Part shown: positions 43,570 to 53,801 of the stretch, one piece after another
Layout: the number at the start of each line of letters is the position of its first letter
How positions within the stretch are numbered: position 1 is the stretch's first letter
From: Ditylenchus dipsaci
Taxonomy: Eukaryota > Nematoda > Chromadorea > Rhabditida > Anguinidae
NCBI GenBank assembly: GCA_004194705.1
Contig: SADC01000456.1
Location: 38,939 to 102,938 of the forward strand
DNA: 64,000 bases
Direction of reading: 5' to 3'
Notes under the pieces: model-generated
The model's database searches: none
Seen by the model: the letters and a program-made list of their open reading frames with translations, nothing else
Told to the model about the DNA's origin: nothing
Program-made: the position numbers and the translations under genes

Positions 43570-43991
43570 ATGTCGTCAGATGTAGTGATCCTTGGATACC
43601 TCACCACCTCACTGGGACGTCAACAGGCCAATAGTTAAGGCATGTGCTCGACAAGCCCTGCGAAAATACAATTTGGAAGAGTGCAAAAATGAGGACAACT
43701 ATTGGATGTTGGTTGAAATTCTGGGAGCTAGAGCAGGATATGTTTGCGGGCAAGTGTGTATTTGCATCTGCTAGTCGGCAAATCAACAACAAGCAAAAGG
43801 TAAAGTTCATGGTATACGTCAAAGAAACGGATATCGTATTATCTCTTATATCTCTCAGGACTGTTATTAGAGAGAATACGTTTACCGCTAAAATTAACGT
43901 AAATCTAAGCAGAATCTATTTTAGGATGTGGTCCCAGAGGAATTTGAATCTCATAAATGCATTGAAGTGGAGCCCCCTGAGAAAAAGGTAT
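43570..43991 (+). CDS. Cystatin-like cysteine protease inhibitor
   Basis: An N-terminal frame MSSDVVILGYLTTSLG (ATG 43570) shifts by one base to WDVNRPIVKACARQALRKYN, LEECKNEDNYWMLVEILGAR, AGYVCG, then KVKFMVYVKETD. Next is a separate exon (acceptor ATTTTAG near 43923) DVVPEEFESHKCIEVEPPEK with a donor GTATTT at about 43990. The pattern (early Gly, AxxALxxYN, hydrophobic strand, GxVxG in place of QxVxG, strand, late Cys) fits family-2 cystatins. The canonical Gln of QxVxG is Gly here, which may weaken inhibition. The last exon is not found. The assignment is from motif order only. Confidence 0.45.
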
Positions 43992-43999
43992 TTACTTAT

Positions 44000-44160
44000 A
44001 CACTCAAACCTGGATAACCGGACACCCTTTTTCAGAAATAGGTGTCCGGTTATCCAGCTTTTGTTTTTTCAGAGTGAAAAGTTTTTGGATTTTGAAAAAA
44101 TGATCGGCAAAATCGGCATCCTTGCAATATTTACGACCAGACTGTCAAAACAGAATTGAC
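44000..44160. mobile_element. pogo-like MITE relic
   Basis: CACTCAAACCTGGATAACCG then GGACACCC, and the inverse GGTGTCCGGTTATCCAGC. It is followed by the family's interior (GACCAGACTGTCAAAACAGA, GTCGGACCCTGCTGG). The right terminus is lost in the tRNA-like repeat that follows. Confidence 0.5.
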
Positions 44161-44291
44161 AAAACATTCAAAAAAGGCCTAAAAAGTGTCGGACCCTGCT
44201 GGAAAACGAACTTTTACGTTGGCGAAAATTTTGAATCTGTTACCGAAATCCTGATTTCTAGTGTCAATATTCAAGGTTAGGTTTGAAAATT

Positions 44292-44557
44292 CGGCCTCAG
44301 TGGCGCAGTGCATTAGCGTTTGTGTTTTATGACCATAATTATGCGCAGGTTCGATCCCACTTAGTGGCACGCTAGTTATTTTGGCTCGTTTGACCGATTT
44401 TTAAGGGTAAATGGGTTGCAATTCTGAATCTGGCGCTAAAAAAGTCTATATATGGTCGAATAAGCCAAAATCAACAGAGTGACCACAGGTGGGTCGAGCC
44501 TGCGCACCGTTTTGGGTCATAAAACAAAAACGCTTATCCACTGTGCCACTAAGGCCG
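44292..44557. repeat. Inverted pair of tRNA-like modules
   Basis: Plus 44292-44370 (CAGTGGCGCAGTGCATTAGC.. GCGCAGGTTCGATCCCAC) and minus 44480-44557 (mirror, with TGTGCCACTAAGGCC and GGGTCGAGCCTGCGC). The flank TTTGAAAATTCGGCC is also mirrored. Same arrangement as 34085-35088 with shorter arms. Confidence 0.7.
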
Positions 44558-44604
44558 AATTTTCAAACCTTAACGGCTTTCCCCCTCCCTTATGCCAGTT
44601 TAGC

Positions 44605-44836
44605 TTTACAGTTTACCTGACAGTGCCATCTGCTTCTAAAAAGCCGATTTCGGTCTCACTGACTATAGGCATACAAAAGCTGATTTTACAGGCGATCCAA
44701 CCCAATTGCTTCGACATAGATCCTGATGAATGGAAATCCATCTGATTTAATAACTTTTGCTGAAGATCCTTTAACTGTTGGCTTGTTTCCCGAATATCAG
44801 GCACCCGGAAAAGAAATGGAAGAAACTAATAAGTAA
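44605..44836 (+). CDS. Terminal exon, arrestin C-domain-like
   Basis: After TATGCCAG the frame gives FSFTVYLTVPSASKKPISVS, LTIGIQKLILQAIQPNCFDI, DPDEWKS. One base later it gives SDLITFAEDPLTVGLFPEYQ, APGKEMEETNK and TAA 44834-44836. The YxxxVxLxVPxxxKKxxxVxLxIGI pattern resembles the last strands of arrestin-domain proteins, which act as trafficking adaptors. The match is short and the upstream exons are not found, so it is tentative. It could instead be the last exon of the neighbouring cystatin-like gene. Confidence 0.35.
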
Positions 44837-45417
44837 AAAATTCTTTCTTAATCAAGTTCACAGTCATTCGAGATGAAAATCTTTAATTGCTATTTTGTTT
44901 TTTTTTGCACCCAAACCATTGATATTCCGTTCACATGAATCAGATCAATTATAATCTTCCACAAAATGTAATGAATAATATTATCGTGAATGTTTTTACT
45001 TCTTAATTTGCAATCGTGTAATCGATCGTAAATGACTGACTTTTTTGTTTGTGATTAATGAGAGGACAGATTTTTCCGAACCATAGTTAATTTTTTATAT
45101 TTTTAACCCCTTATTCTTTTTACACTAAACGACTTAACCGTGTTACAATCCGACGAAAAAAATTTCAAATCACACTTATTAGAGGGCGCCTCGACCTGTA
45201 CCTTTGCCCGTAAAAATTTTTTCCTAATCATTAGACTTCTGTGCGCATTTCAATGTCGATTTCTAACAAACCATACATAAAAAAAAATAGGAATATATTA
45301 CTTATTCGAGTTAAGTTAAAATAAGGTCAAGTCTACAACCCGAGTTCCTGTGTACTCTGCGGTAGTTCGAGTACCCGCTGGCGTATAAGATACAGAGAAG
45401 ATGTATCTTTTCTGTAT
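44837..45417. other. AT-rich spacer
   Basis: Contains a diverged piece of the TTAA-type MITE interior (45215-45280, ATTAGACTTCTGTGCGCATT). Nothing else. Confidence 0.3.
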
Positions 45418-45682
45418 CATACCGCATTTCTGTAATTAGGCGGCATGCCGCCTTATTTTTCAAACCCCCGAAAATCCGGAAAATTTAAATTCAATCTCGA
45501 GATTTTTGGGTGATCAACCAAAATCTGAAAATTGGAATTGGTAGAGCTCGTGGAGTTAAGAAACGCATCAAACAGCTAAGCGAAATATTTACTCTGCTCC
45601 GAGATATAGGCCTGGAAGTTGGCGGTGCCACCTTATTAGAGGGCGCCGCCTTATTACAGGAAATTATTACAGGAATACGGTA
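45418..45682. mobile_element. ACCGTATT-family MITE (GGCGCC subfamily)
   Basis: ATACCGCATTTCTGTAATTA and GGCGGCATGCCGCC at the left; GGGCGCCGCCTTATTACAGG and AGGAATACGGTAT at the right. A half copy is at 833-915. Confidence 0.7.
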
Positions 45683-46555
45683 TCTGTATCTTTCCTGTAT
45701 TTTTGAATAATTAAAGAATTTTGGTTGGCACAAGAGTACGTGAGAATACCTGAGCAGCAAGATTTTTTTTTAAAACGCAAAGTCAAAGATCTAACACTGA
45801 ATTCGTACTCAGCAGAGTCGATTTACTTATACAATTACTCTCTAATTAAAAAATACCCACCAAATTCTGAATTCAACAACAAAACCATTGTTTTACGAGT
45901 TCTCTGGACAGATATCTGGCGGTCTTAAAACCAGCATTGGCAACTTTTTTAACCTCCCTCTAAGTTTTTTGATTCCTCGAAAATGATGAGTAATCAACTC
46001 CTGAGCTGATGAAACATGAAACACGCATGTCTAACGATTTTTCAATGCTCCAATCAGATTCCCGTCGAACACTGAATTTTTCTAACAATTTTTTGTTTAT
46101 ATCTCGGCTCGCAGCCATCATTTTTCATTTTCCAAAAAACATTGACCATACTCTAAAACATAGAAATGGCAGATTTGCCATTTCTATTATGTTGAAAATG
46201 AGTTTTCAAATGAGCCATTTAATGAGTCATTAAAATAAGTTTTCGCTGGCTCCTAGATCAAATCCGCAAATTTGTCCCGCGAGTCAGAATCTGCAGAACA
46301 GCCAAAAGCCATTTCTGAATGTCTTTATTAAATTTTATATTCTTAATGTAATTTTTCAGTTCTACCGTGTATAACAGAGTTTTCTAGCCTCCAGATCTGT
46401 TGCCAGAATTGATAAAGTGTGTTTCTCGTGGTTTTCCAAGCATTTGACATGTGTCTCACAGGAGTCTGGATGGCGCCTAACTGAAAATTCAGGACTTTGT
46501 CAAGAAAAATTCTGCCTTCCACCCTTAATGTTAGATAGTCGTTTTATTGAGTTTT
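45683..46555. other. Non-coding spacer
   Basis: 45788-45830 keeps the foldback motif CAGAGTCGATTTAC. The ORF at 46417-46710 crosses the following direct repeat and is not supported. Confidence 0.3.
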
Positions 46556-46820
46556 TATATGTTTTAGTCCATCCTAATGTGAGCTGGTCTAAAAAATGGC
46601 CTCTCGGTCAGTTCGTCCACAAAAGTAGTACTGGGACCAAGTTGCTTAGACTGAGTGTACGCCAGGCACAGTATAGGCCTAGGAATGAGAACAAAGGAAA
46701 AAATACCTGAGGGACAGTGAGATGGTTTTTTTACTGTTTTTTTATTTCGGGTTATATGTTTTAGTCCATCCTAATGTAAGCTGGTCTAAAAAATGGCCTC
46801 TCGGTCAGTTCGCCCACAAA
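46556..46820. repeat. 66-bp direct repeat
   Basis: ATATGTTTTAGTCCATCCTA through GGTCAGTTCGYCCACAAA occurs at 46556-46622 and 46753-46819, differing at two positions. 130 bp separate the copies. Either a local duplication or flanks of a lost insertion. Confidence 0.8.
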
Positions 46821-47459
46821 TTTTTATCATCATCTCTGTGGACCAAATTAACCATGATATTCTATTTGAAATTGTGGCTGAAAGCGGTTAATTAAGATCG
46901 AAATACTGATTCGTAAACTGAAATCTCAATCCATGGGATGGTGCCCCCTCCAAGGCGGTCGACCTCAAATACTGAGGAACTATTCTGCATAGGCAAGCAA
47001 TTTATGCTATCTTTATTGAAAATAGGTGCCTAGAGCGCTTTTTAAAAAGAAAACTTGATTTGGACTCAATAACATCTTCGAAACTCAGGTAGTCTCCTCT
47101 CCTCCAAGCGGAGGGCCAGCTGGGCGACTTTAGTACAGCCGAAAATTTGGGAATTACTCAGCTAAATCACCCAATCACTGTTTTATGCGATGGTCACAAT
47201 GGAGGTGTGAGGTCAAAATGTGAAGGCTTTGACTAGCCGAAGATAAGCAATATATGTGTTTGTATGCCTAATCAGAATGATTCCCTTAGACTTAGGGTCG
47301 GCCACCTTCGAGTGAGTACCTACCCAGGTACTGATAAGGTATTGAGATTCTGGCTAGTCATTAAAAGACCAGTTCACCGGTTGATCAATTCACCAGTTGA
47401 TCGGGTACCAGCGAAATTCAAACGAGACGAAATTTCGGAAAAGTCGAGGAAAAATAATA
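46821..47459. other. Spacer
   Basis: Contains GAGTACCTACCCAGGTACTG then TTGAGATTCTGGCTAGTC (47310-47360), a motif repeated at 6283-6310 and 58435-58480 and linked to the SINE-like family. No gene. Confidence 0.35.
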
Positions 47460-47525
47460 CCTCCAGTGGGAATCGGACCGATGACCAACTTTCGCAGTTC
47501 GCCGCCTCTATCCCACTACGGACAC
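47460..47525 (-). repeat. tRNA-like module
   Basis: On the minus strand: CCGTAGTGGGATAGAGGCGG (A-box-like) then CATCGGTCCGATTCCCACTG (B-box-like). The stems do not close as a cloverleaf. It is followed at 47535-47615 by three units of AAAAGGCTACAAC. Confidence 0.5.
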
Positions 47526-47796
47526 GGATAAAAGGATACAACGGCCGAAAGGCTACAACAGGGCAAAAGGCTACAACTCGAAAGAAAGGGGCAAAAGGCT
47601 ACAACTCAGTAAAATTGGAAAAAAGCCCCGCAAACCCAAAAAAGCAACCGTCAAGTGTTTCCAAACAACCTCTATCGGCGTAAATTCCTTGGTTCAAATC
47701 TCTTTGGGGTTTGTTCAACCTACTTCTCTAGTAAGTTTACAGACCTCCAGTGCCAAAAATCATCAAGCAACCAATCTCAGCCTGCTTTGCTGTAAT

Positions 47797-48036
47797 ATAG
47801 TGTAGTGGCACCCTATTTTCAAAAAGGGGTGCCACTATATCGAGACCCGCGGGTCTTTTCGGCAAAACTTTGACTATTTTTAGAAACGACCGGTAAAATC
47901 GCAATCCTTGACATATTTGGGACTAGACTGACGGATCAGGTTCCGCAAAAAAACCTTCAAATATCGAGCTAAAAAAATCGTCGTACCCTAGGTGGAAACG
48001 AACTTGAGGGGGTGCCATTATATAGAGACTCGACTG
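47797..48036. mobile_element. Left-truncated pogo-like MITE
   Basis: TATAGTGTAGTGGCACCC.. centre GGGGTGCCACTATATCGAGA, right end AGAGACTCGACTG then TA. Interior ACCCTAGGTGGAAACGAACT is related to 48231-48658. Confidence 0.6.
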
Positions 48037-48230
48037 TATATTTAGTAACTTTCTAGAGTCAGAATTTAATGCAGAATCAGATACTTTGTTTGCTTAAAAA
48101 TTTCATAAATTTTTTTTGCCTTGCTGATTTTTGTTCGGAATTGTTTCTTTATAAATCATTTTGGGGACAAAGGCATAAAAATTTTGCGAAATTTTTTTAA
48201 CGAAAAATATTTTTTGCTTCAAATTGACTA

Positions 48231-48658
48231 CAGTCAAACCTCGATTTAGTGGCACCCCCAAAAGTTCGTTCCCGCCTAGGGTCCGACACTTTTTTTAACC
48301 CAATTTTCAAAATATTTTATCGATTCTGTTATGACAGTCTGGTCGCAAATATCGTGAAGATTCCGATTTTGCCGATCATTTTTGAAAAGTAAACGAATTT
48401 TGGGGTAAAAAAGTGAAACCTCGATATAGTGGCACCTGTTTTCAAAAAAGGGGTGCCACTATATCGAGGTTTTACTTTTTTAACCCAAATTTTGTTTTCT
48501 TTTCAAAAAAACGATCGGCAAAATCGGGATCCTCACGATATTTGCGACCAGACTGTCATAACAGAATCGATAAAATATTTTGAAAATTGGGTTAAAAAGT
48601 GTCCGACCCTAGGCGGGAACGAACTTTTGGGGGCTGCCACTAAATCGAGGTTTGACTG
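48231..48658. mobile_element. pogo-like palindromic MITE (428 bp)
   Basis: CAGTCAAACCTCGATTTAGT and its mirror; TA at 48229-48230 and 48659-48660. A close sister of 14541-14969 along its whole length. Confidence 0.9.
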
Positions 48659-49649
48659 TAACTAAGTGCCCTAAATTATTTTGAATCTGCCTTTTATTGA
48701 AATGAATGAAATTGAATTGAAAAATTGAAGGTGTTAATTAATACACTAAAGACGTTCAATATAGGGTGTTTGGAAACACTTTTAAAAAAGTTGATTTGGG
48801 GGGGGGGGGGCTGTATCCAAGTAGGGTCAAAAGTTTGATCTAAAATTCATCAAAACTAGACCAAAATCATAAACCTTAAAAATCAACAAAACCGATTCGG
48901 ACTTATCCATTAATAAAATTTCTATTCGTTTAAAAGCATTTTTGAAATAAAAAAAAATTTCCCAAATTTTTCTAAATTAATAAAAATTTTAGGAATAGTT
49001 TTTAAATTCAATCATGGATACTACCAAGGCTGAAACTTTGACTACTTGTTTGATCAAATTCAATGTCTATGATTAATAAAATAAGTGAAAAATAGAAACT
49101 AAGTAAATAAAAAGCTATGCTAAAATTAAGAACTTTCTTTGTTCCCAATTTAAAAAAAAATAAATTTTTCCTAAAATAGCTTCTTTGTTTGTAATTAACC
49201 TTGCACAAAATACATATAAAAGTTTGAAATTTTTAGCAATCTTTCTTATATTCAGAGAAACTTTTTTGACACTCATTTTACGACCAATTTTGGGCATACA
49301 CTCTGTGGTGAAAAATCAGCTTCAAGGATAATCGCAAATTTTTGACGATACTAGTTAATACACCCGCAATACAACCCGAGATTTTCGGAAAAAATTCGGA
49401 AATCGACACGGCAAGGAGCTACCTCGCAATTTTTTTAAAAATGCACGCGTGATTTTTGACGCACCCTGTACTAAAAATTGTTAGATTTAACTGAACTGAA
49501 CTTCGTTCACAGACATACATAAAATCGGAATACTGCCTAGAAAAAAAGTTATGACGATTAAAAGTGTCGATATTTCTTAGACCACCTTGTATATTTTCCT
49601 ATTACACCATTACTTTTTTAGATTGTCTTTTTTGGCCAGAAGAAATAAA
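48659..49649. other. Upstream spacer of the ShKT gene
   Basis: G12 run near 48799, then AT-rich. GACGCACCCTGTACTA (49460) resembles a mariner-type terminus (see 52215). No promoter element is clear. Confidence 0.3.
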
Positions 49650-51410
49650 ATGATTACAATAATTTTATTAACGCTACTAAAATTTGTGTTTTCTCAAGAG
49701 TTAAACCAGAATTGTGTAGATCCAAGTACTAACTTTCTTTCTGGTGCTGCATTCGATTGCGTCGATGAAGTATCAAAACCAGCATGTGAAGGCATGTTTG
49801 GCGACGGTAATGCAACAGCTGAACGAGCAGCTATAGCCCTAGTAGGGAAAACTGGCATAGTTACAAGACCAGATGGTACTGGTCAATCACCTGCGACACC
49901 ATTCAGTTGCATGACTAGTAAATTAGTTGAAAATTACTAAATTATTAAATTTGAATGAAACATTTACAGCGGATATAGAAGCTGCAGAAGATGTTCTTAA
50001 ATGTGCCAGACATTGCTACCTTGTTGTCGCCGACAAAAGTTCAAGTGTAAGGATGCAGGTGAAAAAATTTGTAATTTTACTCAAAAGTAGTTCAATTTTT
50101 GATATCTCTTAAGACCCTAGTTTTCAAATGTAAAGACAAAAAGAGCAATGCCATGTGCCTGGGCTCATTGAAATTATGGCCCAAAAATGTGCTGGCACTT
50201 GTGGTCTTTGTGACTACAATGGAGTTACTTTTTGCGAGTTTGTATTTTAACATCAACCAATACAAAAGCTATGAAGTTTTTTTAGAGACCATATCACACA
50301 ATGCAAAGACAAGGAATTTAAGATATGTGTGATGATAGCGATCCTATTTTGAGGAACAGTGTTCGCACAGCTTGCCCTAAGACTTGTGGGCAGTGCAGCA
50401 GCAATGTGATCGGGGGTGCCTCAATAAGCCCTCCTGCTGGGATACCTCCAGTTGGTAAGTAAAAACATTTTTCAGGAAAATTACGCAACTAAAAATTTAG
50501 AGAACAACTGTGTGGACTTGAATGGCGCTGACTGCGAAAAAAATATCTTGCTATGTGAGAATGTGGTAATGATGTTACATTTTTTGTATCAAGACTTCAA
50601 ATTTATCTTAGTATTATTCACGTTTGATGAGCAGTGACTGTCGCAAGACCTGTGGCTATTGTTTGCCCCCTAACACACCCTGCCAAGACAATAATACGGC
50701 TGAGTGAGTGTTTTTAAAGGACCATGAAAATTGATAAGCACAGCGATTTGCGAAATTCGAATTCACGCGGGACCAATCTAATTTGGTCAATAATTTCTTC
50801 GAACTATTTTTTTGTGTGCATTTGAAATTTGAATTTAGCTTATTAGGCAGGGTTCGTAATGAAAAATTTCGAAAAAAGGACATTTGGGTAAACAAAGATT
50901 TTATTTCATTTTATCCAGTGCTTGTTGCTATTATGGAGCAAAAAAAAGATTTTGACTAAAAGTTTTAAAAATAAAAAAAGTTTTGGGTCCCGAACAAAGG
51001 ACAAATCTTTTTAAAAAGGACGATCACGAACCCTATTATTAAGCCATTATAATGCAATTTTGCAAAAAAAGCTGTAAAGCGACGGAAGTTGCCTAACTCA
51101 TCCGATCTGGCAATGTCAAATAACGTTGGGCTCGACTGTTGGACATCTCAACATTTTGATCAAAGTTTAAATGCAAACAAAAAATAATTCGAAATATTGT
51201 TGATCAAATTAGTTTGGTCCACCACAAATTCGAATTTAACAAAATTTTTGTACTTATCAGGTTGCATTCTCCTTTAAAAAGGTTTTAAATACTTTTTATT
51301 GTTTCAGTTGTCAACGATGGAACATCAACGGTTTCTGCACCAACACTGACTACCCTAAAGGCATGAAATTGTTGCAATGTCCTTTGACTTGTGGATTGTG
51401 CAAACCGTAG
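49650..51410 (+). CDS. Secreted multi-ShKT-domain protein
   Basis: Signal peptide MITIILLTLLKFVFSQ, then a Cys-containing region (DCVDEVSKPACEGMF) and at least four ShKT modules. Exons: 49650-49917; 49970 on (TDIEAAEDVLKCARHC); ~50116-50454 (FKCKDKKSNAMCLG..KCAGTCGLC; ACPKTCGQC); 50501-50565 (CVDLNGADCEKNILLCENV); 50612-50703 (RKTCGYC; TPCQDNNTA); 51308-51410 (CQRWNINGFCTNTDYPKGMK, CPLTCGLCKP, TAG). The last four exons are in phase across 46-bp and larger introns. Single-base breaks occur near 50018, 50175 and 50330. AATAAA at 51464. ShKT modules are six-cysteine folds, common in nematode secreted and cuticle-associated proteins. There is no enzymatic domain, so the role is unknown. Confidence 0.8.
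50843..51038. mobile_element. MITE in the last intron of the ShKT gene
   Basis: AGGCAGGGTTCGTAATGAAA at the left and CGATCACGAACCCTA at the right. The interior (AAAGGACATTTGG, TTTTATCCAGTGCTTGTTGC, AAAAGATTTTGACTAAAAG) is shared with the CAGGGCTGCCAT element at 7928-8128, so they are sister families with different ends. Confidence 0.7.
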
Positions 51411-51786
51411 AATTGAAAATCTTCAATGTTTTTAATGTTTAGTAAAAAATTAGAAGTTCTTTTGAATAAAAAATTGTTTGTTTGCACAGTAAAGAATTTA
51501 CTTAAACTACTTAAGCTTCGAGCTTTTAAGCATAAAAAATTCTTGGGATGAACTGTAGGAGTAACTTGATGATAACATTTTTAATTTATTGAAAGGGCAT
51601 GCTCTGCTGTTTTACAAATTGTCCTTGGCAATCAAAAATTTTCGCTTAATAATTGAAGTTCTGCACGGACTTTTTAACTTGGTTTCTAATAAAAACAAGG
51701 CCTAGTACTAAATTTCAGGTACAACTTTTCACTTTAACTTTTCAATTTTTACCTGCTCTAATAAATTTTTTTGGATGGCTAAGAGG
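51411..51786. other. 3' flank of the ShKT gene
   Basis: AATAAA at 51464. 51590-51725 is a half copy of the TTAA-type MITE (GTTCTGCACGGACTTTTTAA, TTGGTTTCTAATAAAA). Confidence 0.4.
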
Positions 51787-52185
51787 CAGGGAACTCGTCC
51801 TTGGCTCGTCCTTGATATATTTTACAGCCTTTGCTATTGAAAATTCTGAAAAGTTTTAAATGTTATGTGCTAGATCTGTTCAGAAGACTCTCCTTTACAA
51901 AATTGATAAAGACACGAGTTGTGCAAAGTCACAGGACAAAAAGACACTAAAAGACTAAAAATGAGTGTATAGACTAGTTTGGAACGAGTTGCTCATCCTT
52001 AAACTTTTGATGTATTTATATTTAACTTATCAAGTTATCTGTGTCACATTCTCTCACCTATTTTGTAAAGTAACTTTTTGTGGACGGATCTATAATAAAA
52101 TATTTGAAGATACACAACATAATTCATGAAAAAATCTATGAAATATCAAGGACGAGGGAAGGACGAGCCAAGGATGAGTTCCCTG
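51787..52185. mobile_element. Element with GGACGAG terminal inverted repeats
   Basis: CAGGGAACTCGTCCTTGGCT mirrored by AGCCAAGGATGAGTTCCCTG, with inner CGTCCTTGATAT against ATCAAGGACG. No clear target duplication. Confidence 0.65.
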
Positions 52186-52214
52186 TGACCCGCATGTGAC
52201 CTAGTTGATGCATG

Positions 52215-52585
52215 CAGGGTGTGTCAAAAAAACTTGACCACTTTGAAAAAACAATTTAAATAGCTTTTTCAAAGCAATTTTTGAACGCAACGCATATTTT
52301 ATCTACTCCTTTGAATCTTTTTGCATAAAAATAACATTTACAGTGTGTTTTAGACTCAATATGAATTCGAGTATAGCAAAGAGTGTAAGTTGTCTAAGCA
52401 TTGAGCCTTTATCTAAAACCCAGAAACTAACAGAACAAGAAACTATATTAACTTGGTTGATCAAATCATGGTTGTGTTTAAATATCACGCATTGCGGAAA
52501 TTTCCGAAAAACTTGGAAATGGGCAAGGCAAGGTGTTAAGTACACCAATTTTTTTCAAGTGGTCAAGTTTTGTTGACACACCCTG
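52215..52585. mobile_element. Tc1/mariner-type MITE
   Basis: CAGGGTGTGTCAAAAAAACT(TGACCACTT) mirrored by AAGTGGTCAAGTTTTGTTGACACACCCTG. TA follows on the right; the left base pair is TG, so the target duplication is imperfect. 371 bp, no transposase. Confidence 0.8.
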
Positions 52586-52596
52586 TATATAAAAGG
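52586..52596 (+). promoter_or_regulatory. TATA-box-like sequence
   Basis: TATATAAAAGG starts immediately after the mariner-type MITE and 48-58 bp before an ATG (52644). Placement is right for a core promoter, but AT-rich sequence makes chance likely. Confidence 0.3.
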
Positions 52597-52643
52597 GTCC
52601 CAATAAAACTCTCTATGCTACTTTTCTTCAAAACGTCTGCAAA

Positions 52644-52754
52644 ATGAGTGGTAATTTACTTGATAAAGAGAAAAGATCACTTACAAATGAAGCTATCGGC
52701 GAAAACATCTCATTGGCGGAAGTTTCATTGTCTAAAAGATTAGATTCCAAATGA
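52644..52754 (+). CDS. Small ORF of 36 residues
   Basis: MSGNLLDKEKRSLTNEAIGE then NISLAEVSLSKRLDSK and TGA. Hydrophilic and amphipathic, with no signal peptide. Supported only by the upstream TATA-like box and codon quality. Could be a first exon. Confidence 0.25.
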   Translation: MSGNLLDKEKRSLTNEAIGENISLAEVSLSKRLDSK

Positions 52755-53031
52755 AAACCTCATCGCCGGAGTACAAGTATGTAAGCATACGAAAAAAATT
52801 GATGGTAAACAGCTGTGGAACTTTAAATTTTTGCATTATTTTTTTATGCCGCATATTATTTGAGCTTCCAGCACATAATATCCGTTTGTGCAAATACTTC
52901 ATTTATCATCAATAAAAACAAAAAAAGCATCATTCAACCGACAAAGAGCAGCAATAATTGCATATTAAAATAATTTGGACAAATGACCGTCAGTTTATTA
53001 ACAGCTGAATAAATATATATAATTATTAGTA
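52755..53031. other. Spacer
   Basis: Nothing recognised. Confidence 0.25.
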
Positions 53032-53801
53032 CAGTCGACGCTCTTACTTAGGACACCTCAAGGGGCGGCAAAATGCTGTCCTAAGTCAGAGCTGTCCTGT
53101 GTCAGAGCCCGATTTTACGTAATCGAACTAGAATTGTCCTAAACAGAGCATCCTTACTCTTAGCGTAATTTTTTACGTCAAAAAGAAAATTGTATTACGT
53201 AAAATTTGTACATCACATAACAAAAACAACAATCAAGACGTAGAAGCAAAATAGTAGGAGAGCTTCTTTTGCTTCAATTTCTTTAGACGCTCATCAGCCA
53301 GCAAATCGCCGAACTTGTAACACATTTGAAGTACACCCGGATCTTTGAAGTTCTGCTCGACGTGGCTTTGGAAAACATTGAATCCAGCCGTGATTTCCCG
53401 AGCAGTGACTATTGGCGCCAGTTCTTGCTCGATGTCCATAATGTCGGTTTCAGTTAAAATTAAAAATGCGATGAGTAACAAAGAAACCAAAGGCATATAA
53501 TCTACCTGGAAGAGTCAGATCCCTCTTTTACAGTGCTTGAGACGCCCGCCGGTAACAGATACGAGAAACACATTGTTTTCAAAAACGAGAACAATACAAT
53601 ACAACAACAGCAACAATTACGCTACAAATGATACTAAGAACGGTTGGAAGAAAATATTTGCGTGTTTTCTTCTCAAAACAAAAAATCTTTGAAATTTGAA
53701 TCTAAATACGGAAGCTGTCCTAAGTGAGAACGGTCCTTTTAGGGTTGGGACCGGCGAAGGGTGTCCTAAGTGGGGGGTGTCCTAAGTAAGAGCGTCGACT
53801 G
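53032..53801. mobile_element. pogo/Tigger element, internally deleted (770 bp)
   Basis: CAGTCGACGCTCTTACTTAG(GACACC) mirrored by GGTGTCCTAAGTAAGAGCGTCGACTG. TA at 53030-53031 and 53802-53803. Subterminal GTCCTAAGTCAGAGC repeats. It retains the transposase 3' end, so it links the coding-less CAGTC..TA MITEs of this window to the pogo superfamily. Confidence 0.85.
53233..53496 (-). pseudogene. Tigger/pogo transposase C-terminal fragment
   Basis: Minus strand frame with MDIEQELAPIVTAREITAGF, NVFQSHVEQNFKDPGVLQMC and a terminal KKLKQKKLSYYF. The helical segment ending in a Lys-rich stretch and hydrophobic YYF is typical of the far C-terminus of pogo/Tigger transposases. The HTH and DDE parts are missing. 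The family is inferred jointly from this and the TA/CAGTC ends. Confidence 0.55.

Noticed and set aside
47264..47683. 139-codon basic protein
   Set aside because: It crosses a tRNA-like module and AAAAGGCTACAAC repeats; no conserved feature.
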